Below the pieces are notes generated by a model. It was given only the letters and a program-made list of their open reading frames with translations, was not told where the DNA came from and searched no databases. Below are positions 48,706 through 60,419 of a stretch of DNA of 64,000 nt, in pieces. The DNA lies in contig SCFE01000034.1 of NCBI GenBank assembly GCA_004352715.1, forward strand, positions 154,320 through 218,319, read 5' to 3'. The translations under genes were made by a program, and so were the position numbers. Position 1 is the stretch's first letter. Every line of letters begins with the position of its first letter. This DNA comes from Hofstenia miamia. Lineage: Eukaryota > Xenacoelomorpha > Acoela.

Positions 48706-48955
48706 TATTTTCCTATAGATAAATTGCCCAANTCTTGCAGAAGCTGATTTTGTTCCAGAAATCTACTGTTTGATTCTGTTAATTGTTTCGTGAGTGCCTT
48801 GATCTCGTTTTGGAACACTTCACTTTGCTCGATTAATCTGGTATCCATATTGATTTGGATGTTCCTGATTGTTTCCGCACTCGCCAATTCGATGTCTTCT
48901 ATCCTTTTTGTTAGTAGACCAATTTCTTNTATTTTCCTATAGATAAATTGCCCAA
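48706..48955. other. Suspect assembly join: 26-bp duplication around two single Ns
   Basis: TATTTTCCTATAGATAAATT and the next six bases occur at 48706-48731, directly before N48732, and again at 48930-48955, directly after N48929. The sequence between the Ns is likely an inserted alternative contig. Confidence 0.75.
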
Positions 48956-49340
48956 ACCAGATCGAAGCGCGTCAGTTGGCTCCTACAAAGCTTCACAAAT
49001 GGCTGGGCTTGTAAAACCCAAATTAAAAGAGAGTAGTTTAGCGTTAACTGTGAATCTAATAGTTGCTTTAAGTACAGCTTATTTGTTTGTATGTTATTAT
49101 GGTAATAGTTTTTGCCCGTATTGAAATTATAGATTTTAATTCTTAAATATAGTTTGATTTTCTGCAAAGAAACTATTTAATTGAATTCAGTTAGATTGCA
49201 GACATTTACAAGCAAAGGAACTAACGCTGATTTAGCCTGCCTTCTAAAATAATAGTCTATTTGAAGAATCCTGTGTTAATTACCATATTCTGCCCATGTT
49301 CGACACATTGGATATTTGAATTTTTAGCACAACAATGAGG

Positions 49341-49425
49341 CTAGAGTTGCGGTGTGCAACTGGCTGCCAGCGGGCCACAATCCGGCCCTCCAAACATTTC
49401 TGGAGGCCTCTGGTGACACCTTTTA
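49341..49425 (+). repeat. Probable hAT-type terminal sequence
   Basis: GGTGTGCAACTGGCTGCCAG followed by CGGGCCACAATCCGGCCCTCC resembles the ends of many animal hAT elements (GGTG.GCAAC...GGCCCGCGGGCCAC). The opposite end was not identified. Confidence 0.4.
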
Positions 49426-49779
49426 TATTATTTTTGATTTAGACATTATTTATTATATTTTTTCAGAAGTAGCATCAATGGGTGTAATGCCCTCTCGAGG
49501 AAACGTTATTATTCCCCAATACAACTGCTAATACGAGATTAAAATTTGTTTAATGATACACTTAGAAAAAAGTATCCCATAATGATAGTCTGCATGCACT
49601 ACGGGGCCACAGAGGGATCCACACCTGATATAAGGCTGCATTCATTACTATTATTTTCCTTTGGGAATGAAAAGGTATGAGAGCTGTACAGGTGCGGTAT
49701 TAGAAAATTTCGAGCGGAAGTGTTTTCAATTTTTTTCTTAAAATTATTAAAAAACGATTATTTTTTTTGAAGTTATACA

Positions 49780-49990
49780 AAATCTAATCATATTTCACAA
49801 TCATATTGGTTTTTCTAGTAGGCAACTATCAAGAAGAATTAAAGAACATGAGACCAGTTCTAATATATCTAATCATTTAAAAAAATGCGGACAAAACTTT
49901 GAAACAAAAATATTACATCAGCCGTCACGATCAAGTAATTTAAAAATATTGAGAGTATTTTTATAAAATCCTTGTAACCAAGTTTAAAGA
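49780..49990 (+). mobile_element. Fragment of a GIY-YIG endonuclease, probably Penelope-like
   Basis: The plus-strand frame gives HIGFSSRQLSRRIKEHE, then ISNHLKKCGQNFETKILHQP and SSNLKILRVFL before a stop. The order (Y/H-IG, R.L..R..EH, NH...C, L.I.E) fits the GIY-YIG endonuclease at the C-terminus of Penelope-like retroelements. Only this module was seen, so other GIY-YIG carriers are possible. Confidence 0.5.
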
Positions 49991-50055
49991 CAAAAGAAGA
50001 CTATATTTATAAATTAAATTTGCCACTTTTTAAAATTTTAAAAATTATAATTATT

Positions 50056-51397
50056 ATTATAAAATCAAGTAAATTTAAAGGGAATAATTTGTAAAACTGA
50101 CGATGACTTTGTAAGTCGAAATATATCTCTGCATGTTCTTATTAAGGTATATGAAAGAGGTGTTCAACAGTTAAATACTTTAGGCTATCTACTAAAATTC
50201 GGTTGTATAGCAAAAATAACTTTTCCACATTTGCTATTTCTGTTGGACAGAATTCATGAACCATTTNCGTTTAATATATAAAGTTGCATGTCAATTATAA
50301 AGCTGTTACAAACGCCTCAAGCTGAATATCTATCTAGAAAAGACTGAGCAACAATTAATAATGCTATCTAAATTTGCTACGTATTTGCTTAATAGCCAAT
50401 CAACAAAGAGGAAGAGTCAGTTGATTCTGGGACTGTTAAAATTTGATTTTGCTCATAAATTCTTCGTACTAATTCGACACGTGATGAAATCAAACTCTGA
50501 AAATAATTGTTTTTTGTGGGGCCTTTAGCAATGGGCCCTTTAACTTAAATAAAATTGGGCCTCCATTATATATGATTTGAGTGACAAAATGTAAAATATA
50601 TTTTGATTTTCATTTAAAAAATCATTTTTGCAAAGTCTCATCTCGTAGCTTGTTTGTTTCTAAATAATAAAAATTTCTAAGAAATTATTTCCGAATGAAA
50701 TTTTAATAGATTAGAATTATTTGTTTAGAAGAATATCCGTATATCCATGGTTAATAGGAGTAAGTTCTTCTGGTAAGCACCAAAATGTGCAACTGAAAAT
50801 TTATCTTATTATGTCAAAATTGTTGCGTTTTTACCTAATAATTAGAAATTTTTGGAAATATTAGCAAGTATTGTTTTGAGAATCGTTCATTGCACACACT
50901 TGCTTGCATGTATTATTGAATACATAGTTATATCGAATGCTGACGCAAGATTTTGCAACTTCCCCGATTCTATAATTTTTTTGCTAGTTCCGTGAACATC
51001 CCAGAATTTCAGCTATGTTTTTACTGTGATTTATAGGAAAAATGATGAATTTGTTCAATTTAAAACATTAATTTTGAAAGTATCACATGGCGGAGTTTCA
51101 TCATTCTAAAATGTTTGGAAATTAATGGGCATAAATTGGTGCTTGAAAATGCTTAAGAATCGAATTATGGATATTACTATTGATTNATTATAAAATCAAG
51201 TAAATTTAAAGGGAATAATTTGTAAAACTGACGATGACTTTGTAAGTCGAAATATATCTCTGCATGTTCTTATTAAGGTATATGAAAGAGGTGTTCAACA
51301 GTTAAATACTTTAGGCTATCTACTAAAATTCGGTTGTATAGCAAAAATAACTTTTCCACATTTGCTATTTCTGTTGGACAGAATTCATGAACCATTT
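50056..51397. other. Suspect assembly join: 211-bp duplication around two single Ns
   Basis: 50056-50266 ends at N50267 and is repeated at 51187-51397 directly after N51186, apparently without change. The roughly 920 bases between the Ns look like an inserted contig. Confidence 0.75.
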
Positions 51398-51933
51398 ATG
51401 TCTCATCAATTACAGATTTGGCAAACTTATAAATGTAGGCACTGAGGATCATAGTTTCCTCTAGTATTATCCAGTTCAACCTTAATTTCAGGAATCAAAC
51501 GATTTAGTTGCGAAAAATAGTTGTCACAACTTCACTAATTGAAATATGTCGTTGTTGGAGGTCCTTGAAAAGATGCAATGGCACTACATAATGAAATATG
51601 ATGTTAGGGATATCGAGTTTGATTTCAGAATTTGCAAACAGTGATTTTACATGTTCTATATAGCTTGGTTTTCATGGCTTTCAAAAACAATAATGACCTG
51701 CATGAGTTTATCAAAATTGTTATAGAACCTTTTTGAATCTGTTCTATTTCATTGATTTTCTCAAACGTATTGGCAATAGCATGTTTTAAAATGTAAAATG
51801 ATTTGAAGCAAGCGAACTGCCTTTTTCATGTATGCATATTAATAACTTAGATTAGGTTTATAAATTTTGGGTATATTTTAATATCGTGCCATGAATTCTT
51901 TCTCTATACATTTAAATAGAACTAAATGTAATT

Positions 51934-52306
51934 ACCTCCGCCAAGGAGGTTATGTTTTTGGTGGCGTTGGTTTGTTTGTCTGTTAGCAACTTTACGGAAA
52001 AAGTATTGGATGGATTGACCTCAAATTTTCACNTAGGGGTACGACATTTTTCCTAAAAACCTCCAACATAACTTTTGGATATCATATCAATGATCCAAAT
52101 TTGATTGTACACACTAAAGTGGCCATATAGAGAATGAAAATGTACATGNTGTTTGTCTGTTAGCAACTTTACGGAAAAAGTATTGGATGGATTGACCTCA
52201 AATTTTCACCAGAGGTGCGTCTCCGCCCAAGGAGGAATCCATTAAATTTTGGTGCTGATCCGGAGGACACAAACTGCGTGGCGGAAGTCCGAGTGCTTTT
52301 CTAGTT
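51934..52306. repeat. CCTCCGCC...TTTTCTAGTT dispersed repeat
   Basis: Starts ACCTCCGCCAAGGAGGTTAT with a built-in hairpin, contains GTTTGTCTGTTAGCAACTTT and ends GTCCGAGTGCTTTTCTAGTT. From memory, sequences with these ends and the same interior are widespread in marine invertebrate genomes. It is broken by a 60-bp duplication around N52033 and N52149 (51973-52032 repeated at 52150-52209). Confidence 0.6.
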
Positions 52307-52309
52307 ATA

Positions 52310-52989
52310 TTTTAGATTCAAAATTATATTATCTTAATGAAATAATGAGATATTCTGTATTATGAAATGGATCTTCACATGTTACTAATATGCATCAATT
52401 CATTTTAACTCCATTCCATGTTATGATTTAGCTGCACCCCTTAAGTAAAACCTGCATCCCGGAATTTCAACCCCAGATTCAAAACTGAAAGTAGTTCAAG
52501 ATCCGTCTATTTCTATTTTGAAATTTGAATACAGATTGTGTGTATATATATGGGAACATGGGAGTTTATTGTAAGAGTGAGCTACAAAATGAATGAAACT
52601 CGTTTTTACTTGGCACTCTTACAGATATTGTTGCACACCCCTCTCCTAAAGTCAACAGAATTATCCCTAAAAAATTAACCCGTTAATATTCTTATCAAAT
52701 AAAAATTTTTTTCAAATAACTATCACTACATTAGATACCATTACCAGGCATCATATTAGTTTAAAATAAAATCGATGTTTTCTTGTAAAAAATAAGACAT
52801 TTTGACGATTGGGAAGAGAATTATCTTAGTAATAAAGTCCATGACATTGTGCAATCAAAAAATGTTGTATGACTAAATTTAAACAAATTGAAATTGAATT
52901 AAATTATTATACTATTTGCTAATGCTTGTAAATTACTAGGACACAATAAACTAAAAAAGCGTTCCTGTCTTTTTGTGAGCACCCAGTTT
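52310..52989. other. Downstream flank of the NCX gene (3' side)
   Basis: AT-rich. No obvious poly(A) tract or signal within 100 bases of the stop codon on the minus strand. Probably 3' UTR in part. Confidence 0.4.
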
Positions 52990-55695
52990 TTACATGCTTG
53001 GATTCAGAATACAATATGAAACTAGTGCAGAAAGTCCAATGTAAAGAAGCCAAAGGAAAACGAAGAACACTGAGGTCGCAATCTTTAGTTTGCGAGGGCC
53101 ACCCAATTCAGCCCCAATCCAAGGAAGCACACGCCTTATCAGCAAAGTCCCAAGACATGCAATAGCTAATACGCAGAATAATGTTACTGAAAAGGCCAAA
53201 CTTCCTTCTTTGACTTCGAATCCTGCTTCAGTACCTTTTATCAAATGATATGTTGATGCCAATGTCCAAGCTACACCAATCCCCAAAAAGACATTTACCG
53301 CATTACTTCCTGTGACATTTACAATTGAAGCATCCGCTGATTTGTCATTGATTGCTGCTGTCTTACTGGCAAATAGATCTGGGAGACTTGTCCCTAAGGC
53401 AACAATTGATATTGCTGTGACAGAATCACGCAAATGCACTGTGCATCCAAAGTGTGATGCCAAGTCTCCGATCATTGCAGTCATTACTCCGATTCCAAAA
53501 ATCGATACAGCAAAGCATGCCCAGCCTCCCATATAACAAGTTGGAGGAATAACTGCAAATACTATTTTCCAAAGGAGTGCCAATAGGTACATTACGTATT
53601 CCATTAAGGACGGTTCATTTTTCTGATTATGCCCACTTTTACCAGTTCGAAATGTAACAGCATCGATAAATTGTTCTCTCCAAGAATTAGTTGACAGTGC
53701 ACTGTTAATCAGACCTTCATTCTGCAACATTCTGTCGATGGCATCTTTGAATTCAATGCTTTCGACTATTGTTACTGTACATTTCGTGATCTCACCAAGA
53801 CATGGGCGCCCTTGAAGGGCGATTTTCTCATCCTTGCTCAGGTTTTCTTTGAAGTTTTCCTTATCTATGCCTTTATTCCTCTTAACTAAAGTAGGAGTAC
53901 CTATGCATAGGAAAAATATTTCAGCCTTTTCATATTCTTCGTCATCGATAATTCTTACTAATATATCTTTTTGAGTTTCATTGTTACCAAACAAAAGTTC
54001 ACCAAACGCATCTTTGTAATCTACGCCGCCTCCTTTCGCACTGCCATCTATTGTCATGAAAGGTAATTTAACAACCCCCCTTGCACCTTTCGTTCTATTC
54101 ACTTTGACGTGTAACTCTTTTTCATTCTCCGCCACAGTAAGACTATCATTTTCGAAGCTGAAATATCCACAATGGTCATCGTCCAAAATTATGATTTTAG
54201 CACAGTCAGCTCCATTTTCTAATTGGCATTTAATATCATTCGATGCCTCAGAAACCTCTCCTGAAAGACTGCTTCGCAGATTCGAAAGCTCAACAAAGAA
54301 GTATTCATCAACTTCAAAGATCTCATCATCAATAATTCGAATTGTAATAGTTTTTTCATTTTCTCGAGGTTTAAATACAAGTATTCCTTCTGTGTGATGA
54401 TAATCACTCTTTGCTAATGCAGTTCCATCCACTGTTTTGTAGTCCACAAAGGAGTAGTAATTTAGGCGTTTACCTTCCCGACGCACTGTTATTTCAAAAA
54501 CCGAAATATTTTCAATAACGGTATATTCAATTGGATCGAAGTATACACGATCGTAGTGCACACATTGCATCTCCTTAGTGACTGCAGCTTGCTTCTCAAA
54601 AGCATTGCGGAGAACATCACCTCCCCCGTGAAGTTTGCGAGTAGCAGCAACTCTATAGAATGCTCGACTTTTGTGTTGTTTATCAAGTACTTCATACGTG
54701 GCCATCTTCTCAATTTTATCATCAGGCTCTTGGCTGAATTTGTCTCTGAGTTCTTGGAATTTTTCGAAAAATAGCTTTTTGTAATTATTAGTGTTGAAAA
54801 TTGGATTCTCATCACCATCACTTGTGTCATCGTCTGAATGCTCTATCGCAACTAATACATCTTTATTTTCTTCTGACTCTAAAATGTCATCGGTACCATT
54901 TGCAGCATTCTTTACAATTTTTGTGTTTTTAATAACTTTTTTGTTGTTTTTTACTTGAACAGACGATTTTAAAAACTTCATAAAGAATATTTTTTTGTCA
55001 GTGACATACGCTATGCCAACAAGCAATGGGAAAAATAGAAATGTCAAAAGCGCTTCAATAACATCTACGCATTCTGGCGTAATAACTATAATAATAACGT
55101 ATAACCAAACGTATGCGAAGACGCTAAATGTACCAGTACATATTAAAACGGGAAACTGATGTACCTTTCGCACTTCTCCTTCAGGAATCGCATATACGCA
55201 TACGGCCATTATGATAAAAAGATTGAAAGCTGCGCTTCCCACAATGGTGCCTGGGCCGAGTTCCCCAGCTTCAAACTTATTACCCATGATTTCGATAACA
55301 GATAAGAGTATTTCCGGTGCAGATGATCCAAGTGCCATTAGACTTAAATTAGAAACAGTTTCATTCCAAATGCGTACACTTAAGGTATTCTCAGTACCAT
55401 CTTTCTTTTTTATTGTAATTGTTTTTTCCCTTGAAGTAATAATTTCAATTGACGCCATGAATCTATCTGCTACTATCGAAACACCTAAAAACAGATAGCA
55501 TAAACATAGGAAATACGTAACTCCTCTAAAAAGTTGGGTGGTAAATGAAACATTGAAGGGTCTCCAGACCTTAAACATAATTCCATCTTTATCTGCAGAA
55601 CACCCAGTTTCAACTGATTTGCAGGCATTAGTATCATTATCGCCTTTAGCTGCAGCAAATATTGAAACTATTAAAGTGAAAGTAACCGCTATCAT
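52990..55695 (-). CDS. SLC8A-like: Na+/Ca2+ exchanger (SLC8 family, NCX), single-exon
   Basis: Complete 901-codon ORF for a plasma-membrane antiporter that exchanges about 3 Na+ for 1 Ca2+. The start is the first ATG after an in-frame TAA two codons upstream. Domains in order: signal peptide (about 1-19); first membrane bundle (about 58-235) with the alpha-1 repeat SLMALGSSAPEIL (118-130) and GPGTIVGSAAFNLF; a long cytoplasmic loop with Calx-beta domain CBD1 (about 383-505, RIIDDEIFEVDEYF) and CBD2 (about 506-645, beginning LDDDHCGYF, with RIIDDEEYEKAEIFF); and a second bundle with the alpha-2 repeat SIVALGTSLPDLFASK (763-778) and VNVTGSNAVNVFLG. Length and order fit the family (about 900-970 aa). 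An acidic stretch (HSDDDTSDGDE, 286-296) precedes CBD1. The whole coding region lacks introns, which is odd next to the long-intron PHKG gene. Confidence 0.97.
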   Translation of the reverse strand: MIAVTFTLIVSIFAAAKGDNDTNACKSVETGCSADKDGIMFKVWRPFNVSFTTQLFRGVTYFLCLCYLFLGVSIVADRFMASIEIITSREKTITIKKKDGTENTLSVRIWNETVSNLSLMALGSSAPEILLSVIEIMGNKFEAGELGPGTIVGSAAFNLFIIMAVCVYAIPEGEVRKVHQFPVLICTGTFSVFAYVWLYVIIIVITPECVDVIEALLTFLFFPLLVGIAYVTDKKIFFMKFLKSSVQVKNNKKVIKNTKIVKNAANGTDDILESEENKDVLVAIEHSDDDTSDGDENPIFNTNNYKKLFFEKFQELRDKFSQEPDDKIEKMATYEVLDKQHKSRAFYRVAATRKLHGGGDVLRNAFEKQAAVTKEMQCVHYDRVYFDPIEYTVIENISVFEITVRREGKRLNYYSFVDYKTVDGTALAKSDYHHTEGILVFKPRENEKTITIRIIDDEIFEVDEYFFVELSNLRSSLSGEVSEASNDIKCQLENGADCAKIIILDDDHCGYFSFENDSLTVAENEKELHVKVNRTKGARGVVKLPFMTIDGSAKGGGVDYKDAFGELLFGNNETQKDILVRIIDDEEYEKAEIFFLCIGTPTLVKRNKGIDKENFKENLSKDEKIALQGRPCLGEITKCTVTIVESIEFKDAIDRMLQNEGLINSALSTNSWREQFIDAVTFRTGKSGHNQKNEPSLMEYVMYLLALLWKIVFAVIPPTCYMGGWACFAVSIFGIGVMTAMIGDLASHFGCTVHLRDSVTAISIVALGTSLPDLFASKTAAINDKSADASIVNVTGSNAVNVFLGIGVAWTLASTYHLIKGTEAGFEVKEGSLAFSVTLFCVLAIACLGTLLIRRVLPWIGAELGGPRKLKIATSVFFVFLWLLYIGLSALVSYCILNPSM

Positions 55696-58600
55696 TGATT
55701 ACGAGCACTGGCTGAATAACTTCGTACCTAATTTTAGAAGATGCGTTTTTTGATAGGCTGAAGAATTTTATTAAAATAGAGTATGGTTAAAGTTATTAAT
55801 AATTTTATTCCAGGCAATTAAAAACTCGTTAATAGTTACAGCGTAAATAATTTGATTGGGAAACCAATCAGTGCCCTTTACGTGTTTCGCAAATTAAATT
55901 TATTGATGAAGAGAGAAAGCTCTCTTAATACTGTGTCTATGGGAATTTCTTTAATATATTTTCAATTATTGAAAGTAAGTAACATAAAGTCATGCTTTAA
56001 GTTTAGCACAATATGGGATCTTTTACATTTTACGTAATCAAGGAAGAGGTGAAGGGAGGTCATCGTAATTGCTTATACTTGATAATAGGGATATTTGGGA
56101 AGGATCTACATAGGTGTGATAGCATAGGTAAATAGAATAAAACTAACAATTATTTTGTACCTTTTGTTTTTTTTCAGTAGCTTTTATTGTGATAGTAAAT
56201 TCGTTTTCGATCTGCAGATATATTTTTCTCACATTCTTAGTTTAAAATATTGTTTCATTTTTAAAATTGTTTGGTGTCAAAATATTAATGGGTTGGAAAA
56301 TAAAATGGATTTGTTTGAGGGGTAAGTGGATGACGACGCAATTTCAGAAAGGGATTCACAAAATGATGTTTGATTACAGAGGGAGTGGGAATAAAATTGG
56401 ACTAAAAGCTGATTACGTAATATGTGAACAGTCTCTATAACATGTATTTAAATACTTAAAAATAGCATCCCTATTATTACTTATGAATTATCTCAAATTC
56501 AATTGGTAAATATTTGTTAAAAAATGATCAATCATTAAGAAATCAATCAAATTTAAGTTGATATTTACTTGGATGCTTTATCAAAATTAATAAAGCTGAA
56601 GAAATATTTGGATCCATTATCAAACTATGCAAATATTTTATTATTGTTGTTTTTCATGAGTAGACTTGAAGAAAAAAATTGTTTTTTTATCAGGCGCTTT
56701 AACCCTTAATTGATTTTTAAAATCTGGCCTAGGCAATTCAGAGCATTTTATTAGACTAAGAGAGTTTATTTCAACAAATATCAAGTGCATTAAAAATGAA
56801 TAGACAAACTCCCAGAGCATATAATTGGTTAATTTAAAGCTATTAATAAAACTTAATGTAATTATCTAGTTGTTTTATAATTGAATTATTTATGAAATAT
56901 GAAAATAATTTTTTGAATATTCGTTAAATCTGCTAAAGTGGCCTATAATAGAATCATTTCTTTCCAGGCAGTCCTTGAAAAGTAAATAACACTTGCAAAA
57001 CAATAACAGTTGTAAGCATTAGCAGCAACATCATGTTGGAGGTTTTTAAAAATGTATGGAAAATATGATTGAATTCTTTGATACCACCCAAGAGCGACGG
57101 GATTTTGTCAGAACCATAACACATGCAAACAAGTAACATTGAAATGTGTTTAAATCCTTAAATATTCGTACGGTCTCTCATGAATAGATTGCATGACGTT
57201 TGCTTGAAAAACAAATCCGAAGTAGTTTCTTTTGTTATTTATCCAATACGTGTGTATATTACCTCGATAAATTCCAGAAAATCCTGAAAACTGTTGGTGC
57301 TTTGACACTGGCAGACTAAAGGTTAATTGTTTTTGTTGAGTAGAAAATTAACAAAATTTTTAACCTCAAATACCTAAATCTGAGAACAACTACCTAGTTT
57401 GTTATACCAAGTTTAAAATACCTATTTCAGTATTTTTTGTTTAAAATCCCTACATTCTTTATTTTTTATAAGAACTCTTTTTGTTGAAATCGCAAGACTT
57501 AAAATGCTCATAATTTAAGAATTTTTTAGGAATCAACCTGAGGTTAATTTTTAATTCAGAGATTTCTGAAAATCTAATATACTGGGATTTTGCTAAATTT
57601 GATTTGAAAATATACACATTATTTGTTAACATTGTTTATAAAAATTTATTGTTCATAATTCTTTGCCTTTAAATTTTGTGTGTATGAAAATTTTGACCTT
57701 TCAAATAATGATTCACTCTTATAAATTATATATCCCTGAAAAAATTTAAGAATTATTATTAATATTTTGGGATCATATTGACTGAATCATTAAGACTTGG
57801 CTCGACTAATGTTGTTCTTATTCAAAGGTGTATGACACTTCTCTTCTTCCAATGAGTAACAGTCTTGATCACATATTGGTGATTACGTTATTTATAATCA
57901 TCGATAATGACGGCGTTTAATTCAAGATTGGTTTTTACACAATGACAGCATTTTGATTATGTTTTACTAGGTCTTCTACATATATTTTGAAGGCTCTGGT
58001 TTGACTTACTATAGTAAAGTGTTGACACCTATGTTTCGGCACAATAAAAGTAAAGTACACACCAACAATATCTGTGGCTGTTGAGCTCTTTCTTCAATGT
58101 ACACAAATGTACAAACTGAGCTTTACCTGAAGAAAATTTGAAGAAAGTCTTTTTGTGCTTTGCTATTTTCATTTGAAAAAAACTGATGTCTAAAATAAAA
58201 GGGATGTCTCCATTTTTTGTTTTACCTAAAATACCTAATTAAGCCTTTGTTGATATCTAAGTTGAGCTTAGGTTCTTACTTAAAATGGCATTCCAAGATC
58301 CCGACAGATCGCGACCATTAGTCTTTTGCGAAAAATCTCCGGTAACAGTATCTGTAGAGTAATTAACGGTGCTTTAGAACTTTTGATTCGCTGAAAAATA
58401 GGGGTTCCGAAATGTTTTATCACCAATGTCGAGAAAATCAATTATACCACAAAAACGTAACTCCAAAAATATATGCGTTTTCTGAATTCACCGATAAGTA
58501 TAAAAGCCATCAATAATTGCTATTCCTATAGTTTAACAGTCTAAGTCTTCCTTGAAGAAAATTGGCAGAAAGGGTTGTTAAGTTCATGTCTGTCGGTTGA

Positions 58601-60111
58601 TTAATCTCAACTATTTACATCGCATAATTTGCAAATGCTTAGAAACCTTTTTTACTAGTTTCGATAGTTTATCCAAATCCCGGAGGTTTTACTAAGTCAC
58701 TATTGAAGTTCATCTATGAGTCATAACGAGAAAAACTTTAATGGGGATATAATCTACAAGTAAAATCTTCAAAATTAATGCCAGATTTATAATGTATTTG
58801 ATTGATTGCGACTTGAGGAGCTTACGTAGCTACTTACAGTAATGTATTTTAGGCATAGGACCAGCAACAATTTTTTTCTGGTCTGATTTAGCAATGTAAG
58901 CTAGCGCTACATATCGATTTTATCTATGTAAAAGGTGATATGTGTCAAAATAATGGGAAATGAGTTAAGTGCTTGAGAGTTAACAACGTTTAATTTGTAG
59001 CATCCTTAAACATTAAGCTGCTTTATACAGGAAATCGATTTTCAAGACATCAAAAATGCAACATAGCACTTTTTACCTAGACAGTGACGATATATAGGCT
59101 GTTATAGTCACACAAGTTTTAAATTGTCCCGAATTTTGACTTTTCTACTATTTTGAACGATGCAATGCACTAAAATATGCGGATACCATGGTGTTTTGTG
59201 ATTCACATCATATATTATTGCTTTTGCATAATGTACTATTTTTACCATATACGTTTTCTTACAATTAAATTCTAACGCTATTAAGCTCATTACTACTTTA
59301 TTAATTACAAGAAAACTTGAAGCTAAGTACAAAGCAAGTGTGATAAGTAAATGTAATCGTTCAATGTGCTCACTGTTGATACACAAAACGGCCATACAAT
59401 GGTCCAAAATGAACTCAGAAGATATCCGTAGCAATTATTGCGGTAAATCATTGACTTCATTAGTAATAATTTATTTCATTCAAAAAATCAAAAAATTTTA
59501 TTTATTGCAATTGTTGAATAGTCAATGGATTATTTCGATAAGCACTTAATTTCAAATATTCAAAAAGGAAACTATCGCAGGGCAGGGGTTTAGAGCTTGC
59601 GATGTTGAGGCCACTTAACCTTGTGAAATTAAACAATGATGAAACGAAAATTACTTTGAGTTGCAAAAAAAAGATAATAGGAAAGCCCAAAAAGTATGAG
59701 ATGCGAATTACAATAGCCCATGGTATTCTGAATCTTTTGACCTACTGCATCTTTAAAAATACCAGAAAACTAAAAAATAGGAGACAATTCAAAACTTTCA
59801 TGATTTTATATCCAACCTGCATAAAGACCTGATGCATGATTATATTGAAATTTAATATGTAAGCAAAATATCAATGCAAACAAATTTTGAGAAATAATAA
59901 GTTGTGTTCTAACATTAAATTCCCGTAAAATGTAGTGCTTCATCATATAAAACGATGTAGGCTATTAGATCTTAATTTATACAAAATTTTGTAACTAAAT
60001 GTTAAATTAACTAACTAAACTAAGCTCTTGGAGCTATTAAGCATGCAGTAGTTTAGGGATTATAATTTGATGATTTGTCCTGTTTCACAAAATTTCCTGA
60101 GTTGTCCTGTC
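55696..60111. other. Upstream flank of NCX and AT-rich intergenic DNA
   Basis: An in-frame TAA lies two codons before the NCX ATG. Beyond this, no coding-like frame, repeat or RNA gene was seen in about 4.4 kb. The promoter and any 5' untranslated exon of NCX would lie here. Confidence 0.5.
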
Positions 60112-60419
60112 CAGATTTGTCAACGAGCCGAGCCGAGCCGAGCAGAGTATTGTATATACAACGAGCCGTTTTTAAGCAAACCAAATTTATATTGCTGCTT
60201 GTTAATTTGATTATGCAGATTTTTCTTATTTTTTCATTCAATATTTCTTACTTATAATTGTATTTTAGAAATGTTTATTAAATAATAGGAAGAGCAATTA
60301 AAAAAAATTCTGAGAACACCATATTTTTAAAAAAAATACCAATCTGAAATGAGCCTTATTGAAAGATTTTCTGTGGCGAGCCGATCCGCGCGGAGCCGAA
60401 CTTACTGTTGACAAGTCTG
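60112..60419. mobile_element. hAT-type MITE, CAGACTTGTCAACGAGCC family, copy 2
   Basis: 308 bp, same ends (CAGATTTGTCAACGAGCC on the left) and same interior blocks in the same orientation as copy 1. Flanking octamers GTCCTGTC and GTCCTGGA match at six of eight bases, a decayed target duplication. Confidence 0.85.

Noticed and set aside
50056-51397. A true 211-bp direct repeat flanking a new mobile element
   Set aside because: Single Ns sit exactly at both junctions and the same pattern recurs twice nearby, so an assembly artefact is more likely.
53312-55498. Several 70-113 codon ORFs opposite or out of frame with NCX
   Set aside because: Shadows of the real minus-strand NCX frame.
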